From contig NAVB01002274.1 of assembly GCA_002179805.1 (NCBI GenBank), positions 1 to 21,376 of the forward strand: a stretch of 21,376 nt of DNA, in the 5' to 3' direction. Below, one piece after another: positions 11,979 through 21,376 of this stretch. The position numbers were made by a program, and so were the translations under genes. Numbering within the stretch: position 1 is the stretch's first letter; the number at the start of each line of letters is the position of its first letter. Source of the stretch: Acanthamoeba lenticulata. Its lineage: Eukaryota; Discosea; Longamoebia; Acanthamoebidae. The notes under the pieces were generated by a model. It had not been told where the DNA came from and did not search any database. It saw only the letters and a list, made by a program, of their open reading frames with translations.

Positions 11979-12879
11979 CTGCACAAGCACACGGCGTAAC
12001 CTGAGCACAAAGAACCGCGTGTGTGAGTTCCTCAGGAACGCAACGTAGGGACGAGGACCCCTTTTGATGCCCTTTTATTTATTGAATAAATAAAACTTAA
12101 ATAATGAAATAAATCAAAGAGCGAAGAAGATGGGTGCATAAAGAACAGTGTGAGCATAAGGACACCTTAATCTTTCTTTTTCCAAAAGAATCAAAAATCA
12201 TCGCAGTCAGAGAGGTGGGGGCGGTGTGGGAGGCGGCACCATGATTTTACGTGAGGCCCTGCCTCGAATCTGTCTTTTAAAACCACAGTAAGATTGAACG
12301 CTGGCAACGTGCTGCGTTCTTCCATCTTGCTCGCCAAAGTTTTACTGCGGCCAGACGAAGGAGAGACCCCTCGGGCAAATAGCGGCGCACGTGTTGCCAA
12401 GCGGTTGGTGGTATTGCCCAGGTGGCCGTAGACAAGCTTGGCATATACGGGAGTTGAGCACCAAAGAAGTTGGTGGTCATGCGCGGCAGTTCGGTTTGTG
12501 GTGCGCACTAGCCCAACTATTGATGGCCAAATCGACGACGGAAGCCTTTTCTTTCTTTCTTGCTTTTTTATCCGCCTTGGCCGCAAGCAGAGAAGGCAAC
12601 AGGCTGACCACGCGATGAAGAGGCTGCTAGACTGGCCACGGGGATGGGGAGAAGGGCCAATGGATACGGGTGCTACTTCGTGAAAGCCTCCTCCCAGACA
12701 ACCCGCACCTTCCGCCGTCCCTTCTCCTTTTGTTCCACAAGAAGATGTCCATAAGGGATGCTCGTGCATGGACCAATCGCATCCCTTCTGGAGCTTTTCT
12801 CTTTGGGTCCTGTGCAGTTAAATGCCTTTTTATTACCCACAAGTCCAAGCCCCCTTTGTGGCCTCTTCGCAACTCCACC
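11979..12879. other. Divergent gap between RFX-like and F-box/ZZ genes
   Basis: About 900 bp without an assigned gene. It should hold the missing 5' exon of the RFX-like gene and both promoters. 12060-12190 is AT-rich and intron-like. On the minus strand 12480-12277 is a 67-codon frame beginning MTTNFFGAQLPYMPS, with AWQHVRRYLPEGSLLRL inside; it could be a real exon, but I found no phase-consistent splice to the RFX exon. A longer overlapping minus-strand frame (12769-12191) looks non-coding. The plus-strand frame is open upstream of 12880 to an ATG at 12745. Confidence 0.4.
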
Positions 12880-15011
12880 ATGTCTGCGAAAGCCACACAT
12901 AACGACGTTGAAGTGGAGCTTCCTCCCATTCCAAAGGAAGTGGTTTTCCACTTTGTGCTGCCCCACGCTTACGACTCGTATGCCCAGGCCCTCGAGCTCA
13001 TGCTCCTGTGTCGTGCGGCGTACGAGCACGCGACCACGACCCGCGCCTTCTGGGAGCCCTTCCTCTGGCGCCGCCTGCGGACCTTTGTCATCCCGGCCCT
13101 CCAGGCGGCCTACACGACCTACGCGGGACCGCTCGTCGACCTCCTCCAGCAGTGCGTCTCTGAGATCTCGGTCTCTTCTTGTGTAGTTGACGCTGACGTG
13201 GGGAATGGCCAACGTTGGCCTCAGGAAGTACATGATGTGGCCCGAAGAGCTGTCCAAGGAGGGCGAGGTGATGACGGTGGTCCGCTCCAAGAGGTTTGTG
13301 GTCGAGCAGCTCGTGGGCGATCGCTGGGGCGCGCTCAACCCGGTGTGCTGCAGCGAGTGCAACCATGTGCTGGCCACGCCCTGGTGGCGCTGCATCGAGT
13401 GCCCGGAGCACACGGTCGTGTGCGTGCAGTGCCGAGGCAAGGGCCGGTCGGTCATCAGCGAGACCAACTTCTGGAATTTCTTTTCCGACGTCAGTGACGA
13501 TGAAGACGACGATGAAAATGGTGACGGCGATGCTGAAGAGAAGGATCAAGATGCGGATGAAGGCGAGGATGATGACGACGACGACGACGATGGTGTTGAA
13601 GGAGTGGAGAAAGAGGCCGTGGCGGAGCAAGCAGGCCCGGAGCAGGCCGCCACCGAGGAGGCCGAGGAGGTGGCAGAACACGAGGAGGTCAGCCAAGAGG
13701 ACGACGGCAAGACCAAGCACAAGGACGACCACACGATGCAGCTGGTGGTCGACAAGCAGCCATGCCTGGTCTGCAACGAGGCAGAGTCCACGTACGAGGC
13801 CACCGACCTCCCCCCGGGGGAAGGCCTCGTCTCTCATCGGCGTCGTTGGGGATGGGGGTATGAAGCTGGTACTGCCAGACGTGCTTGGGCCGTGGCTGCT
13901 TCGTGGGCTTGTGTGACCAGTGCCGCACCGACCCCGCCGTGGAACGCTCGACCTCGCTGTGTGTTTCCTCCTCGACGCCGCCATGACGCTTGCGCGTAGT
14001 CTCTTTGCTTGTTTGTTGACATCTCCATGGCATCCCTAGCTCGTACAAGCACTACAAAATGGTGAAGCACAACGGCAGCCTCCACGTCATGGCCCGACGA
14101 GGTGAGGCCGTGGACGAGGTCTCGCGCTGGGCCGTCGAAGAGCCGCACCCGAGGCTCACCTTTGCCGAGGCTTGGGCCGACCGGGAAAACCACACGGCGC
14201 TCTTCTGCCTCAAGCTCTACGCGCCCTCTTTCACGGGCTATGGCTGGTGCGTGGTGGACACTGTGTTGGGGGAGGGAAAGGGGATGTTGTTGGACTGACA
14301 GTCGTAGCTCGTCTTCTCTACACGAGTAGCTATGCGTGCTTCTTCGAGGACCGCCCTAGTTTGGTAGAGGGGTTCATCCGTGATGGAAGCGTAGCGAATG
14401 GGGTCAAGTACTCAGGATGGAAGAGTCCTGCGGATCAGCACATCTATCAAGGGTTTGTAGTCCGCCTGTTTGAAGCCATCCCTCTGCTGCTCACTGTTTC
14501 CCAAAGGATGTTTGACAGCGAAGAGGCCTTCCCGCTTGGCCTGGGCTCTCGGGAGTGGCGCTCTGGCGTTCGCTTCGAGGGCTTGATAATCTTACATCAG
14601 ATGCTGGGTCATTCGGTGTGTTTATCTGCTACTTGCCTCCAGAAGCATTCTACACGCTCACCCGAAGTGGACGACCAGGCCAAGTTTACGTTCCCGAATG
14701 GCGCGCGCTGGGAAGGCGAACTGGACAAGGAAGGCTCTTTTGGATCGTCGGGCCTGGGCTCGTTGACGCTGCCCGGCCAAGCCAACCCTACGCCGTGCTG
14801 GCTGAAGACGGGGCAGGGCCGCCGCAGCCAATACCTCCATCTATGGACGGAGGACGGTAGCGCCAAGTACGTCCTGAGCCTTGTGACCGGCTGCCTCACT
14901 CCCGTAGACGAGTTCGTAAAGGACGACGACGACGATACCGATGATGACGATGACGATAACAATGACGGGGAGAACAGCGACAGTGCGGTCTCCAGCGAAG
15001 CGCAGAAATAA
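12880..15011 (+). CDS. F-box-like protein with ZZ-like zinc fingers and MORN-like motifs
   Basis: Exons 12880-13151, 13225-13791, 13866-13958, 14040-14246, 14360-14452 and 14507-15011 join in phase to 578 residues. The start has a Kozak-like CCACCATGT. The N-terminus is F-box-like: LPPIPKEVVFHFVLP then AFWEPFLWRRL. A ZZ-like finger follows (CCSECNHVLATPWWRCIEC, CVQC), then a long Asp/Glu tract, then a second finger split by introns (CLVCNEAEST joined to WYCQTCLGRG, then LCDQC). The C-terminal half has MORN-like motifs: NGVKYSGW, SGVRFEG and FPNGARWEGELDKEG. An acidic tail ends the protein. By family, F-box proteins bind SKP1 and bring substrates to SCF ubiquitin ligases; ZZ fingers bind peptide or ubiquitin-like tags; MORN motifs often sit at membranes. 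The exon at 14360-14452 is uncertain: skipping it also keeps frame. A further intron around 14590-14660 is possible. Confidence 0.78.
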
Positions 15012-15016
15012 ATAAA
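15011..15016 (+). terminator. AATAAA overlapping the F-box/ZZ stop codon
   Basis: AATAAA shares its first base with the stop codon TAA (15009-15011). Another copy overlaps it at 15007-15012. The next gene starts at 15056, so 3' end formation of one gene and initiation of the next are confined to 44 bp. Confidence 0.45.
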
Positions 15017-15055
15017 ATTTTATTTCTTTTGTTCTGTTTCGAAAAGAATTTAATA

Positions 15056-17512
15056 ATGGAAGAAGAGGGGGCGAAGGACGAAGCACGTCGGCGTGCCCCC
15101 CTCGGTGGGTGGGAGCAGGAGGAAGAAGAGGAGCGGTACTTGCCCTGCGATCGGCACGAAAAAGAGGCGCTGGGGCGACGAGTTGAAACCACCACGACGG
15201 TGATGGTGGACTTTGCTCCCTTTCTGAGCGTGGCGGGTCTGCGCCGCTCTGCACAACAGCAACAGCAAAAGGCGACTGCCTCGAAGGCCAAGAAGCCGTT
15301 GCACCGACCGCACAAGGCCAAGAAGAAAGGTGTGCGCACCATTCTCGTTCCTCTCCTCCTTGCTACTTGGCTGCTGATGCTGGCCCCTCGACAGATGGCT
15401 TCGAGGAGCTGAAGCCACACCAAGGCAGCGAGTGGCCTGGGGAGCGCTACGGCCACACGGCAGTCGTGGAGGAACGCGGTGGCGGCGTTCTCCTCGTGTG
15501 GGGCGGCTCCGACCCGACAGGCACCTTTCTTCGCGACCTCTGGCACTACAACTTTGGTAAGCGCTCTTCTTCTTCTGCAACTTCTACTCGCCTTCTTCTT
15601 GTTGTTGTTGACGTCGATACACCTGGTGGGGCTGCACCGCACAGAAACCAAGAAGTGGGGCCGCATCGAGGCCGAGGGCGCGCCTGCTGGACGACATTTT
15701 CATAGCGCAGTCATGTATGAGGGCTGCATGTATGTCTTTGGCGGCACCTCCAACGGCTACTACAACGACCTCCACTGTTTCGATCTCAGTACTCCTGCTT
15801 GCTTGCTTGCTTCACACTTGACGAATATGAAGGGCCACTGTCTTCTGACTTGCTACATGTCTTGTACAAGACGAGGGCCACTGGTCGGTGGTGTTGCCAG
15901 CCAACAAAGCTCCCTCGCCGCGTTATGGCCACTCGGCGGTGGTGCATCGCTACTCCATGTACGTCTTTGGGGGCTACGACAAGGACGGGTTCGAGTGCAA
16001 CGACCTCTACGAGTTCAGCTTCCTCACGCGGCAGTGGCGCAAAGTCAAGACCAAGGGCATCATCCCCAAGGACCGGTACGTCCCTATTTCTTGTTGACCA
16101 AAAGGCTGTACACGTTGCTGCACAAGTGTTCATGCCTATGGCCCATGTGAGGTGAGCAGATATCACCATACAGCCGTAGTGCACGGCGGTTCCATGTACG
16201 TCTTCGGTGGCAAGAAGTCCTTCAACGAGATCGTCGAGTACCGATTCAGTACCGTTGCCATTGCTTCTTTCTGGGTGATCTTGTTGCTGGTGGCTTATGT
16301 TGAGGTCCTCTTCAGGCACGGAGACGTGGTCACTCGTGCAGTCGGAGGGGTCGGGTCCGCGGCCACGGTGGGGCCACGGCGCGTGCGTGTGGCGCGGCGG
16401 CATGTGGATATTTGCCGGCCGTGACAACGTTTTCTCCTTCAAGGACCTCCTCGTCTTTCATTTTGGTGCGTTCTCACGTCGCCATGCGCTGCCATGATGT
16501 TGTCGACGAAGGTCCTCACGGTTCTATGTCGCGTAGAGAGCGGGCGCTGGCAGCGCATGGCGACGTCAGAAGGCGTTAGCGAGCGAGCCTACCACTCGCT
16601 GGTGGCCTATGGAGATCACTTGTACTCGTTTGCCGGATGTAACATCTTCCACTTTTGCTTCAACGACCTCTTCATCTACCACCACGGTACCCTTTCTTTG
16701 TTCTATCCATTCCTCTTCTTCTTTTCTTGGCCAAAGTGTTGTTGACGATGCGGTTCCCCCAAGTCGACGGACATGGTGGAGCGCCCAACACACTCGTCGA
16801 CGACTTCAAGGGTCTACTTGACGACCCGTCGCTGAGCGATGTCACCTTTGTCTTCCCGAGAGAGAACGACAAGCAGATTCGGGCCCACAAGAACATCCTC
16901 TCTGCACGATGCGCGCCCATTCAAGCGCTGCTTCGTTCAGGTGCGGCCCTCTTTCCACGTGATGATCATCGAACACACGCGGCTGAGATGGCGGTGGTGC
17001 AGGGATGAGAGAGGCCCACAGCGGGGTAGTGGTGATCGACAGCATTGAGCACGCCACGTTCTACGCGCTCCTCGAGTTCTTGTACACCGGTGCCGTCCGT
17101 ACCTTGTTGTGAGAGCGTCAGCTTCCGCCTTCTTGACATTTGGTGCGCGCTCTTCTTCCGGCATGTAGGGCAAGTCTTCATGCAGGCTGAGGGCCTCGTC
17201 GATCTGCTGCAAGTGGCGGACCAGTACCAGCTGGAACGACTTAAGTACCTCTGCGAGCGCAAGATCATCGGCTACGTGGATGGCGAGAACGCCGTCCAGC
17301 TGCACCTCCTCGCCGTCCAGATCAAGGCGCCTGACCTGGCCAAGTACACCCTCGAGTACTTGGCCAAGCACTGGGCCGCCCTGGGGGCTCTCCCCACGGC
17401 CGCCGGGCTCACACAAGAGCAGATGGAGCGAATCGAACGCATCGCACGAAAACGATACGGCAGCGACAGCGTCAGTCGCGGTGGCAGCGATGTATTGAAC
17501 CAACGACCGTAG
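15056..17512 (+). CDS. Kelch-repeat BTB protein (likely CUL3 adaptor)
   Basis: Ten exons (15056-15329, 15395-15556, 15645-15788, 15871-16075, 16160-16248, 16316-16465, 16537-16686, 16764-16940, 17003-17098, 17169-17512) join in phase to 596 residues. An acidic and Gln-rich N-terminus is followed by six kelch repeats, which should form a beta-propeller: for example RYGHTAVV with VWGG, RHFHSAVM with MYVFGG, RYGHSAVV with MYVFGG, RYHHTAVV with MYVFGG, RWGHGACV with MWIFAG, and RAYHSLVA with LYSFAG. Nearly every repeat sits in its own exon. The BTB domain is near residues 400-510: LSDVTFVFP, IRAHKNILSARC, FYALLEFLYTGAV and ADQYQLERLKYLCERKI. A short BACK-like helical end follows. Kelch-first, BTB-last order resembles LZTR1-like and amoebozoan proteins rather than the KLHL family, where BTB comes first. 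Role as a substrate receptor for CUL3 ligase is inferred from family. It starts 44 bp after the previous gene. Confidence 0.94.
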
Positions 17513-17560
17513 ACAAAAGAAGAAAGTTGACGAGAAGAGCATCTGCTCCCTCACTACTAG

Positions 17561-19614
17561 TTAGTTGCTTCCCGCATACTGAAGGAGTACTTCGGTCATG
17601 TCGTCCTCCGCGTAGTTGAACGCATCATGCCCCTGTTTGTAGCAGCGGCGCTTGGTGAGGTTGCCATTCTATTACCGTAAGCTTTGTGTGGGGCACTTAC
17701 CACGTGGCTCTTCAAGTTGGGGTTGGCCTTGAACTCGAGCAGAAGACGCACCATGGCCTTGTAGCGACGTCAGAAGAGATTGCTTAGCCAGAGCTTAGCT
17801 AAGAAAAGGGAGCCGCCAGTACCTCGTCGTTGTTTCGCACGGCAGCTATCAACGCCGTGTACTTGGTGCGCAGCGTCTGCACGTCCACCTTCGCTCCGTG
17901 CTCTAGCAGCATTCTGGCGGTCCTAAGGTCTCGGGCCTTCACCGCGAAGATGAGCGGAGTGATGCCTCGCTTGTTGGTTCTGGCGTTGACATCGGCGTTG
18001 TGCTTTAACATCACCTCCACCACCTCGCTCCGGGCCTTCTCGGCGGCGAATGTGAGTGCCGTGCTCCCGTTCTGGTTGCTGTCGTCGCGTGCACCATGAC
18101 GCAAAAGGCACGAAACAACTTCGTGGAAGCCCTCCTGCGACAGGAACGGTCTGCGTTGGTCCTGCTCGTAACGTACGTTTGGACAGAGGTGAGTGTTTGG
18201 AAATAGCTTACCTTAGCCGCGATCATTAAGCAAGTGCTGCCGTTGTTTGTCTTGGCGTTACAGTCTGCACCAGCAGCAAGCAAGGTTTGTAGCGTCGTCA
18301 AGTGTCCCTCTCGCGCGGCATACATGAGCGCCGTGATACCGTGGCGATCGGTCATGTCTTGAGTTTAACGTAACACGTGAGCGAAGCAGTTTCAAGGGAC
18401 AACCGAAGCGAGGAACACGTAGAAAGCATCATACCCATGAGAGCGCCTCTGGCACAAAGCGTAGCCACCACGTCTGTGCGCCCCTTCATGGAGGCAACCA
18501 TCAGCGCCGTGCATTCTGAATGCTTGTCTTGCACATTCATGCTCAGATAGACTGCGTGGCATAATTGCACGATTTAGAAACGATCAACCTGAAGAGATAC
18601 TCGTTTACGATGTACCCTCGCGAGACGTGAGCATAGTCTCTACCAACTTGCTGTGGCCCTTCTTGCACAGCAGGAAGAAGTGCTTCCACTGGTAGAATTC
18701 GAACTTCTTGCGCTGGGCATCTTTGCACTGCTCTACGTGCCTGCATAACCTCTCAAGAGGGTGCATGCACACCTCCTTCCACCCACGTTTGGCTGTACAG
18801 TAGGTCAGCACACTAAGCTTTTTATATGAATCTGGTGGTTCACGTACGGCGGTAGTAGTCCAAACTGCCTACGTGGCGGCCATAGACGGCACGCCAAAAC
18901 GTTTCGTCATTGCACACATCCCGCCACGCGTGGGAGACCAACTGAATCCTAGTCACGAGCACTCAGTCGCGACGACCGAGTTGTGAGCGACAGGAAGGAA
19001 CACACGCACCGCTTGACGAGGTCCAAAGGGGGTAAAAAGTGTAGCATATGCATTAGTATCTCGGCCGGAAGCATAGACAACCAGCTAACGCCCTAGAAGA
19101 AATATGTGCATCAGTCGGAGCACGCGAGCGCCACAAGAAGATGAATTACTGTACAGGGTAGTCGAGGCGTTGTGCCGAAGTCGAGGTTCTTGCGAGCTTG
19201 GTTTGCCGATCGTACGCGTAGTCTAAGTCCTCGTCATCGCTTTGTGTTTCGCCCTCTCGCTCCCAGCAGGACTTCCTGAAGGAGTGGCGCGTAGTGCGTT
19301 GAGTCGTGGCCACTCTGGAAGGTGCGCAAATGGCGCTGAGAAACCTTTTGCCGCGCTGGCCAGAAGGTCCCTCCGGCACGGCAGCAACGCACAGAGTAAT
19401 CTGTTGCAGCAGAAGTGTTTGCAAAGTAGTAGTGTCCCTGCTGCTGCAATGGACGCACCTTGGATACAGAAGAGACTTCGGCACACAGGGACAAAGGTTC
19501 ATCTGAAGCGTAGCCGAGTTCGATCGAGATCTTGCCGGGTGCTGTCGAGTCGACTCGGACAACCACTGTCCACTCCTCGAGCACGATCTTCTTGGTCTCA
19601 GTCATATGCGCCAT
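17561..19614 (-). CDS. F-box and ankyrin-repeat protein
   Basis: Ten exons (19614-19459, 19400-19155, 19092-19010, 18948-18848, 18792-18616, 18551-18435, 18357-18212, 18134-17823, 17757-17701, 17632-17561) join in phase to 488 residues. The first 134 residues match nothing I know and include an acidic SDDEDLDY patch. An F-box follows near residues 137-195: WLSMLPAEILMHMLHFLPP, then LVSHAWRDVCNDETFWRAVY. The rest is about eight ankyrin repeats, for example GITALMYAAREGHLTTLQ, GSTCLMIAAKEGFHEVV, GSTALTFAAEKARSEVVEVM and GITPLIFAVKARDLRTARM. By family it is an SCF substrate receptor with ankyrins binding the target. The last intron (17700-17633) could instead end at 17669 (TAG), adding about 12 residues, but that intron would be only 32 bp. 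Its stop codon lies 48 bp from that of the kelch gene, which converges on it. Confidence 0.92.
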
Positions 19615-19726
19615 CGTTTGGCAGGGTGGAAAACAAAAAGAGAATCATGATTGAGTGAGTGCTTTGCACGATGCACGCAGGCAAACAAACGCAGGTCGAG
19701 TAGCAGGCAGGAGCGGGAAAGATTTT

Positions 19727-19733
19727 CTTTATA
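19727..19733 (-). promoter_or_regulatory. TATA-like element upstream of F-box/ankyrin gene
   Basis: On the minus strand the sequence reads TATAAAG in an A-rich context, about 113-119 bp upstream of the ATG at 19614. The 195-bp gap also holds the 3' end of the EF-hand gene. Assignment as a promoter element is weak. Confidence 0.25.
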
Positions 19734-19809
19734 TTTTTGGTTTTCTTCCGCTATTTCCTGCTGCGCCAGTGTCTGGGCCTGGCAGCGCAATGACAAGTAC
19801 AATGGGCGC

Positions 19810-20504
19810 TTAGCTGCTCTTGCCAACCATCACCCGCACGAACTTCTCGTAGTCGAAGTTGCCACTGGGATCGGCGCCGATGGCGAACATCTCCCTGAGC
19901 TGTGAGGGTAGTGCCTTCAGTCACCCGTCGGGTAGCAGCAGCAACACCACAAAGAGTACACCTACCTCTTTGTCCGACAGCTTGTCGCCGAGAGAAGAGA
20001 GAGAAGTGCGAAGCTCCTCCACGTTCAAGCTTCCGGAGTCATTCAGATCGAAAGTGTTGAAAGCCTTAAGGATGGTTTCCTCATTGTCCATCTTGCCCAG
20101 TTTCCTGTTCCGGCAGTTGGTGAAAAGACGCAGGGGATGGATTGTTGAAGAGCAATTCCGTACCTGGTCAGCACACCAACAAACTCGGTGAAGTCGATGG
20201 TACCCGTCTTAGACACGTCAGCTTCCTTGATCATGTTACGGATTTCACTGTCCTTGGGGTGCATCCCTGTGAAATTGGTGAAGTTGTTAAGTCCCCCTCC
20301 AGATCTGCACCAGCCGAGGAAAACGCACTCAAAGCCATCATAGCGGTCTTCAAGACTTCGAAATCGACGGTTCCGCGACCCTCCTTGTCCATGAGGGCGA
20401 ACACCCCCTGATACTCGGCGATCTGCTCCTGGCTGAGAAATTCCTGTTCGAGTTGTGGTTAGCGAAGCAGACCAGCACGAGGAGAGCTAAGTGAAACGAA
20501 CCAT
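19810..20504 (-). CDS. Calmodulin/centrin-like EF-hand protein
   Basis: Exons 20504-20502, 20443-20329, 20266-20164, 20104-19966 and 19899-19810 join in phase to 149 residues, the same length as calmodulin. The initiator ATG is alone in its coding exon and is followed directly by an intron (phase 0), giving M-EFLSQEQIAEYQGVFAL. There are four EF-hand positions. Loop 2 (DVSKTGTIDFTE) and loop 3 (DLNDSGSLNVEE) keep acidic first and last residues and should bind calcium. Loop 1 (DKEGRGTVDFEV) lacks the final Glu, and loop 4 (GADPSGNFDYEK) lacks both first Asp and last Glu, so both look inactive. The segment LKTAMMALRMHPKDSEIRNM is closer to centrin and divergent calmodulin than to true calmodulin. 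A myosin light chain is a reasonable alternative. Confidence 0.92.
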
Positions 20505-20940
20505 CTGTAGCTGATGTGGATATTGGCGAGGGTTGGCAAAGCAGCGCTGCCTAACGTGTAAGTGTTCGTTCAGGCCAAGAGGTACCCCCTTCCTTTTTGG
20601 TCAAAGTTGGTGTCCAAGATGCGGTTGGTGGAGGAAACCGCTTTTGGAAGGTGCTGACGTCACTCGCCCCAGGCCAGTGTATTTTCTGCCTCGCAAACAG
20701 CGCAGAGGTGAGCGTTTGCCGTAACATTTTTCACCCGATGGAAGTAAACCTTGCACTGCAGCGCAGCCCTGCCGAGAGTTTAAAAACGTCCAGGTCCTTG
20801 CCTGGTTCGTTCGTCTGTTGCGAAGCACGCCAGCGCTCCGGGACGGTGTGAGAACGGACAACCGGGGCTATCATTAATTTCTGGCTGTTGCCAGCAAAAA
20901 GAACACGCAGAAAAGAACACGCAGAACGTGTTAGCGCAAG
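20505..20940. other. Divergent promoter region, EF-hand gene and membrane protein gene
   Basis: This 436-bp gap separates two divergent start codons. It contains a perfect TGACGTCA (20655-20662), a TTTAAAAA run near 20777, and a tandem pair of AAAAGAACACGCAGAA-like units at about 20896-20926. Short open frames on both strands show no coding character. Confidence 0.5.
20655..20662. promoter_or_regulatory. CRE palindrome TGACGTCA
   Basis: TGACGTCA is the full CREB/ATF-type bZIP site. It lies between two divergent genes, about 151 bp from the EF-hand ATG and 279 bp from the membrane-protein ATG. Position makes a regulatory role plausible but unproven. Confidence 0.35.
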
Positions 20941-21376
20941 ATGTGGGGCTGGTTGGCGTACTTGTTGGGCCTGGTGGCGTTCCCTTTCTTCGTGCATCGA
21001 GTGGTGTTGCCACAAATGAAACCGCGAGTTGCGCCTACTTCTTTGGCCTCGCCCTTAGCCGCGCTCCTTCGGCCGCCTCTCGCCTATTCTCTTGTACCAG
21101 CTGCTGTGGTCTTCCTTCTGTCGCCTCTCCTCCTCATTGACGCTACTCAGACCTCGAACAACTTTTTCACCTACTTCTTGGTGTTCGAGCAATTCATTCT
21201 CATTCTACACACCTTTGAATTGCTTTTCATCGATGCCGACCGACAAAAGGAGCTCATGACCTCCTTCCTTCAATTCGCGGCCTACCTTTACATCCCGGCC
21301 AAGATCACCAAGATGACCAAGAACTTGGGGAGCGACGCGCTTGCTTCCACCTCGTCCGACGCGCTGCTCGACCCTT
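20941..21376 (+). CDS. Multi-pass membrane protein of unknown function, 3' partial
   Basis: The frame from ATG at 20941 stays open to the window end (145 codons). The start MWGWLAYLLGLVAFPFFVHR is a hydrophobic segment that could be a signal peptide or first span. Two more spans follow: SLVPAAVVFLLSPLLLIDA and FLVFEQFILILHTFELLFID. After them comes an Ala/Tyr-rich segment, then KITKMTKNLGSDAL, a hydrophilic basic stretch. I do not recognise the family. Codon third positions are rich in C and G, as in neighbouring genes, and there is no sign of an intron in the visible part. The gene is divergent from the EF-hand gene. Confidence 0.65.
   Translation, partial: MWGWLAYLLGLVAFPFFVHRVVLPQMKPRVAPTSLASPLAALLRPPLAYSLVPAAVVFLLSPLLLIDATQTSNNFFTYFLVFEQFILILHTFELLFIDADRQKELMTSFLQFAAYLYIPAKITKMTKNLGSDALASTSSDALLDP

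Noticed and set aside
12191..12769. 192-codon minus-strand frame between the RFX-like and F-box genes
   Set aside because: Composition is irregular, no domain is visible and it competes with a more coding-like frame (12480-12277); I could not link either to a gene.
13187..13999. Single open frame reading through the end of F-box/ZZ exon 2 to 13999
   Set aside because: The true continuation needs introns at 13152-13224 and 13792-13865; with them the second zinc finger (WYCQTC) is complete, while the read-through gives an Arg/Ala-rich tail.
15029..15055. Upstream ATG at 15029 as start of the kelch/BTB gene
   Set aside because: It lies in an AT-rich stretch next to the previous gene's polyadenylation signal; ATG 15056 begins the acidic coding-like sequence. 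It cannot be fully excluded.

Overview
The window looks like nuclear DNA of a free-living amoeba, most likely Acanthamoeba or a close relative. This is inference from style: coding exons have GC-rich third positions, introns are many and short (about 55-110 bp), and intergenic stretches are short and AT-rich. Many introns carry CTGAC 20-40 nt before the acceptor. I found no bacterial operons, tRNA, rRNA, CRISPR array or transposon. All gene models below are hand-spliced; in every multi-exon model the intron phases join into one open frame.

Layout. 1-3628 (-): an IRE1-type unfolded-protein-response sensor whose 3' end, including the RNase domain, lies outside the window. 3946-4851 (-): a cysteine-type (omega/lambda-like) glutathione S-transferase. 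5056-5343 (-): a small probable mitochondrial protein of unknown function. 5467-6782 (+): a transcriptional cyclin of the K/L/T group. 7007-8668 (+): SPT3, a SAGA-complex histone-fold subunit. 9051-11978 (-): a large regulator with an RFX-like winged helix followed by a region resembling the fungal transcription-factor middle homology region; its 5' exon is not resolved. 12880-15011 (+): an F-box-like protein with two ZZ-like zinc fingers, an acidic block and MORN-like motifs. 15056-17512 (+): a six-kelch BTB protein. 17561-19614 (-): an F-box/ankyrin protein. 19810-20504 (-): a 149-residue calmodulin/centrin-like EF-hand protein. 20941-21376 (+): the start of an unknown multi-pass membrane protein that is open to the window end.

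Themes. The first part is stress and transcription: IRE1, GST, a CDK-activating cyclin, SPT3 and the RFX-like factor. The second part has three consecutive likely cullin-RING ubiquitin-ligase receptors (F-box/ZZ/MORN, kelch/BTB, F-box/ankyrin). Gene spacing is very tight: 44 bp between the F-box/ZZ and kelch genes, and 48 bp between the convergent kelch and ankyrin stop codons.

Points most worth a second look: the RFX plus MHR-like architecture, the F-box/ZZ/MORN architecture, a UPRE-type bZIP core just upstream of IRE1, introns made of alternating CA/CG repeats, and two candidate GC-AG introns.
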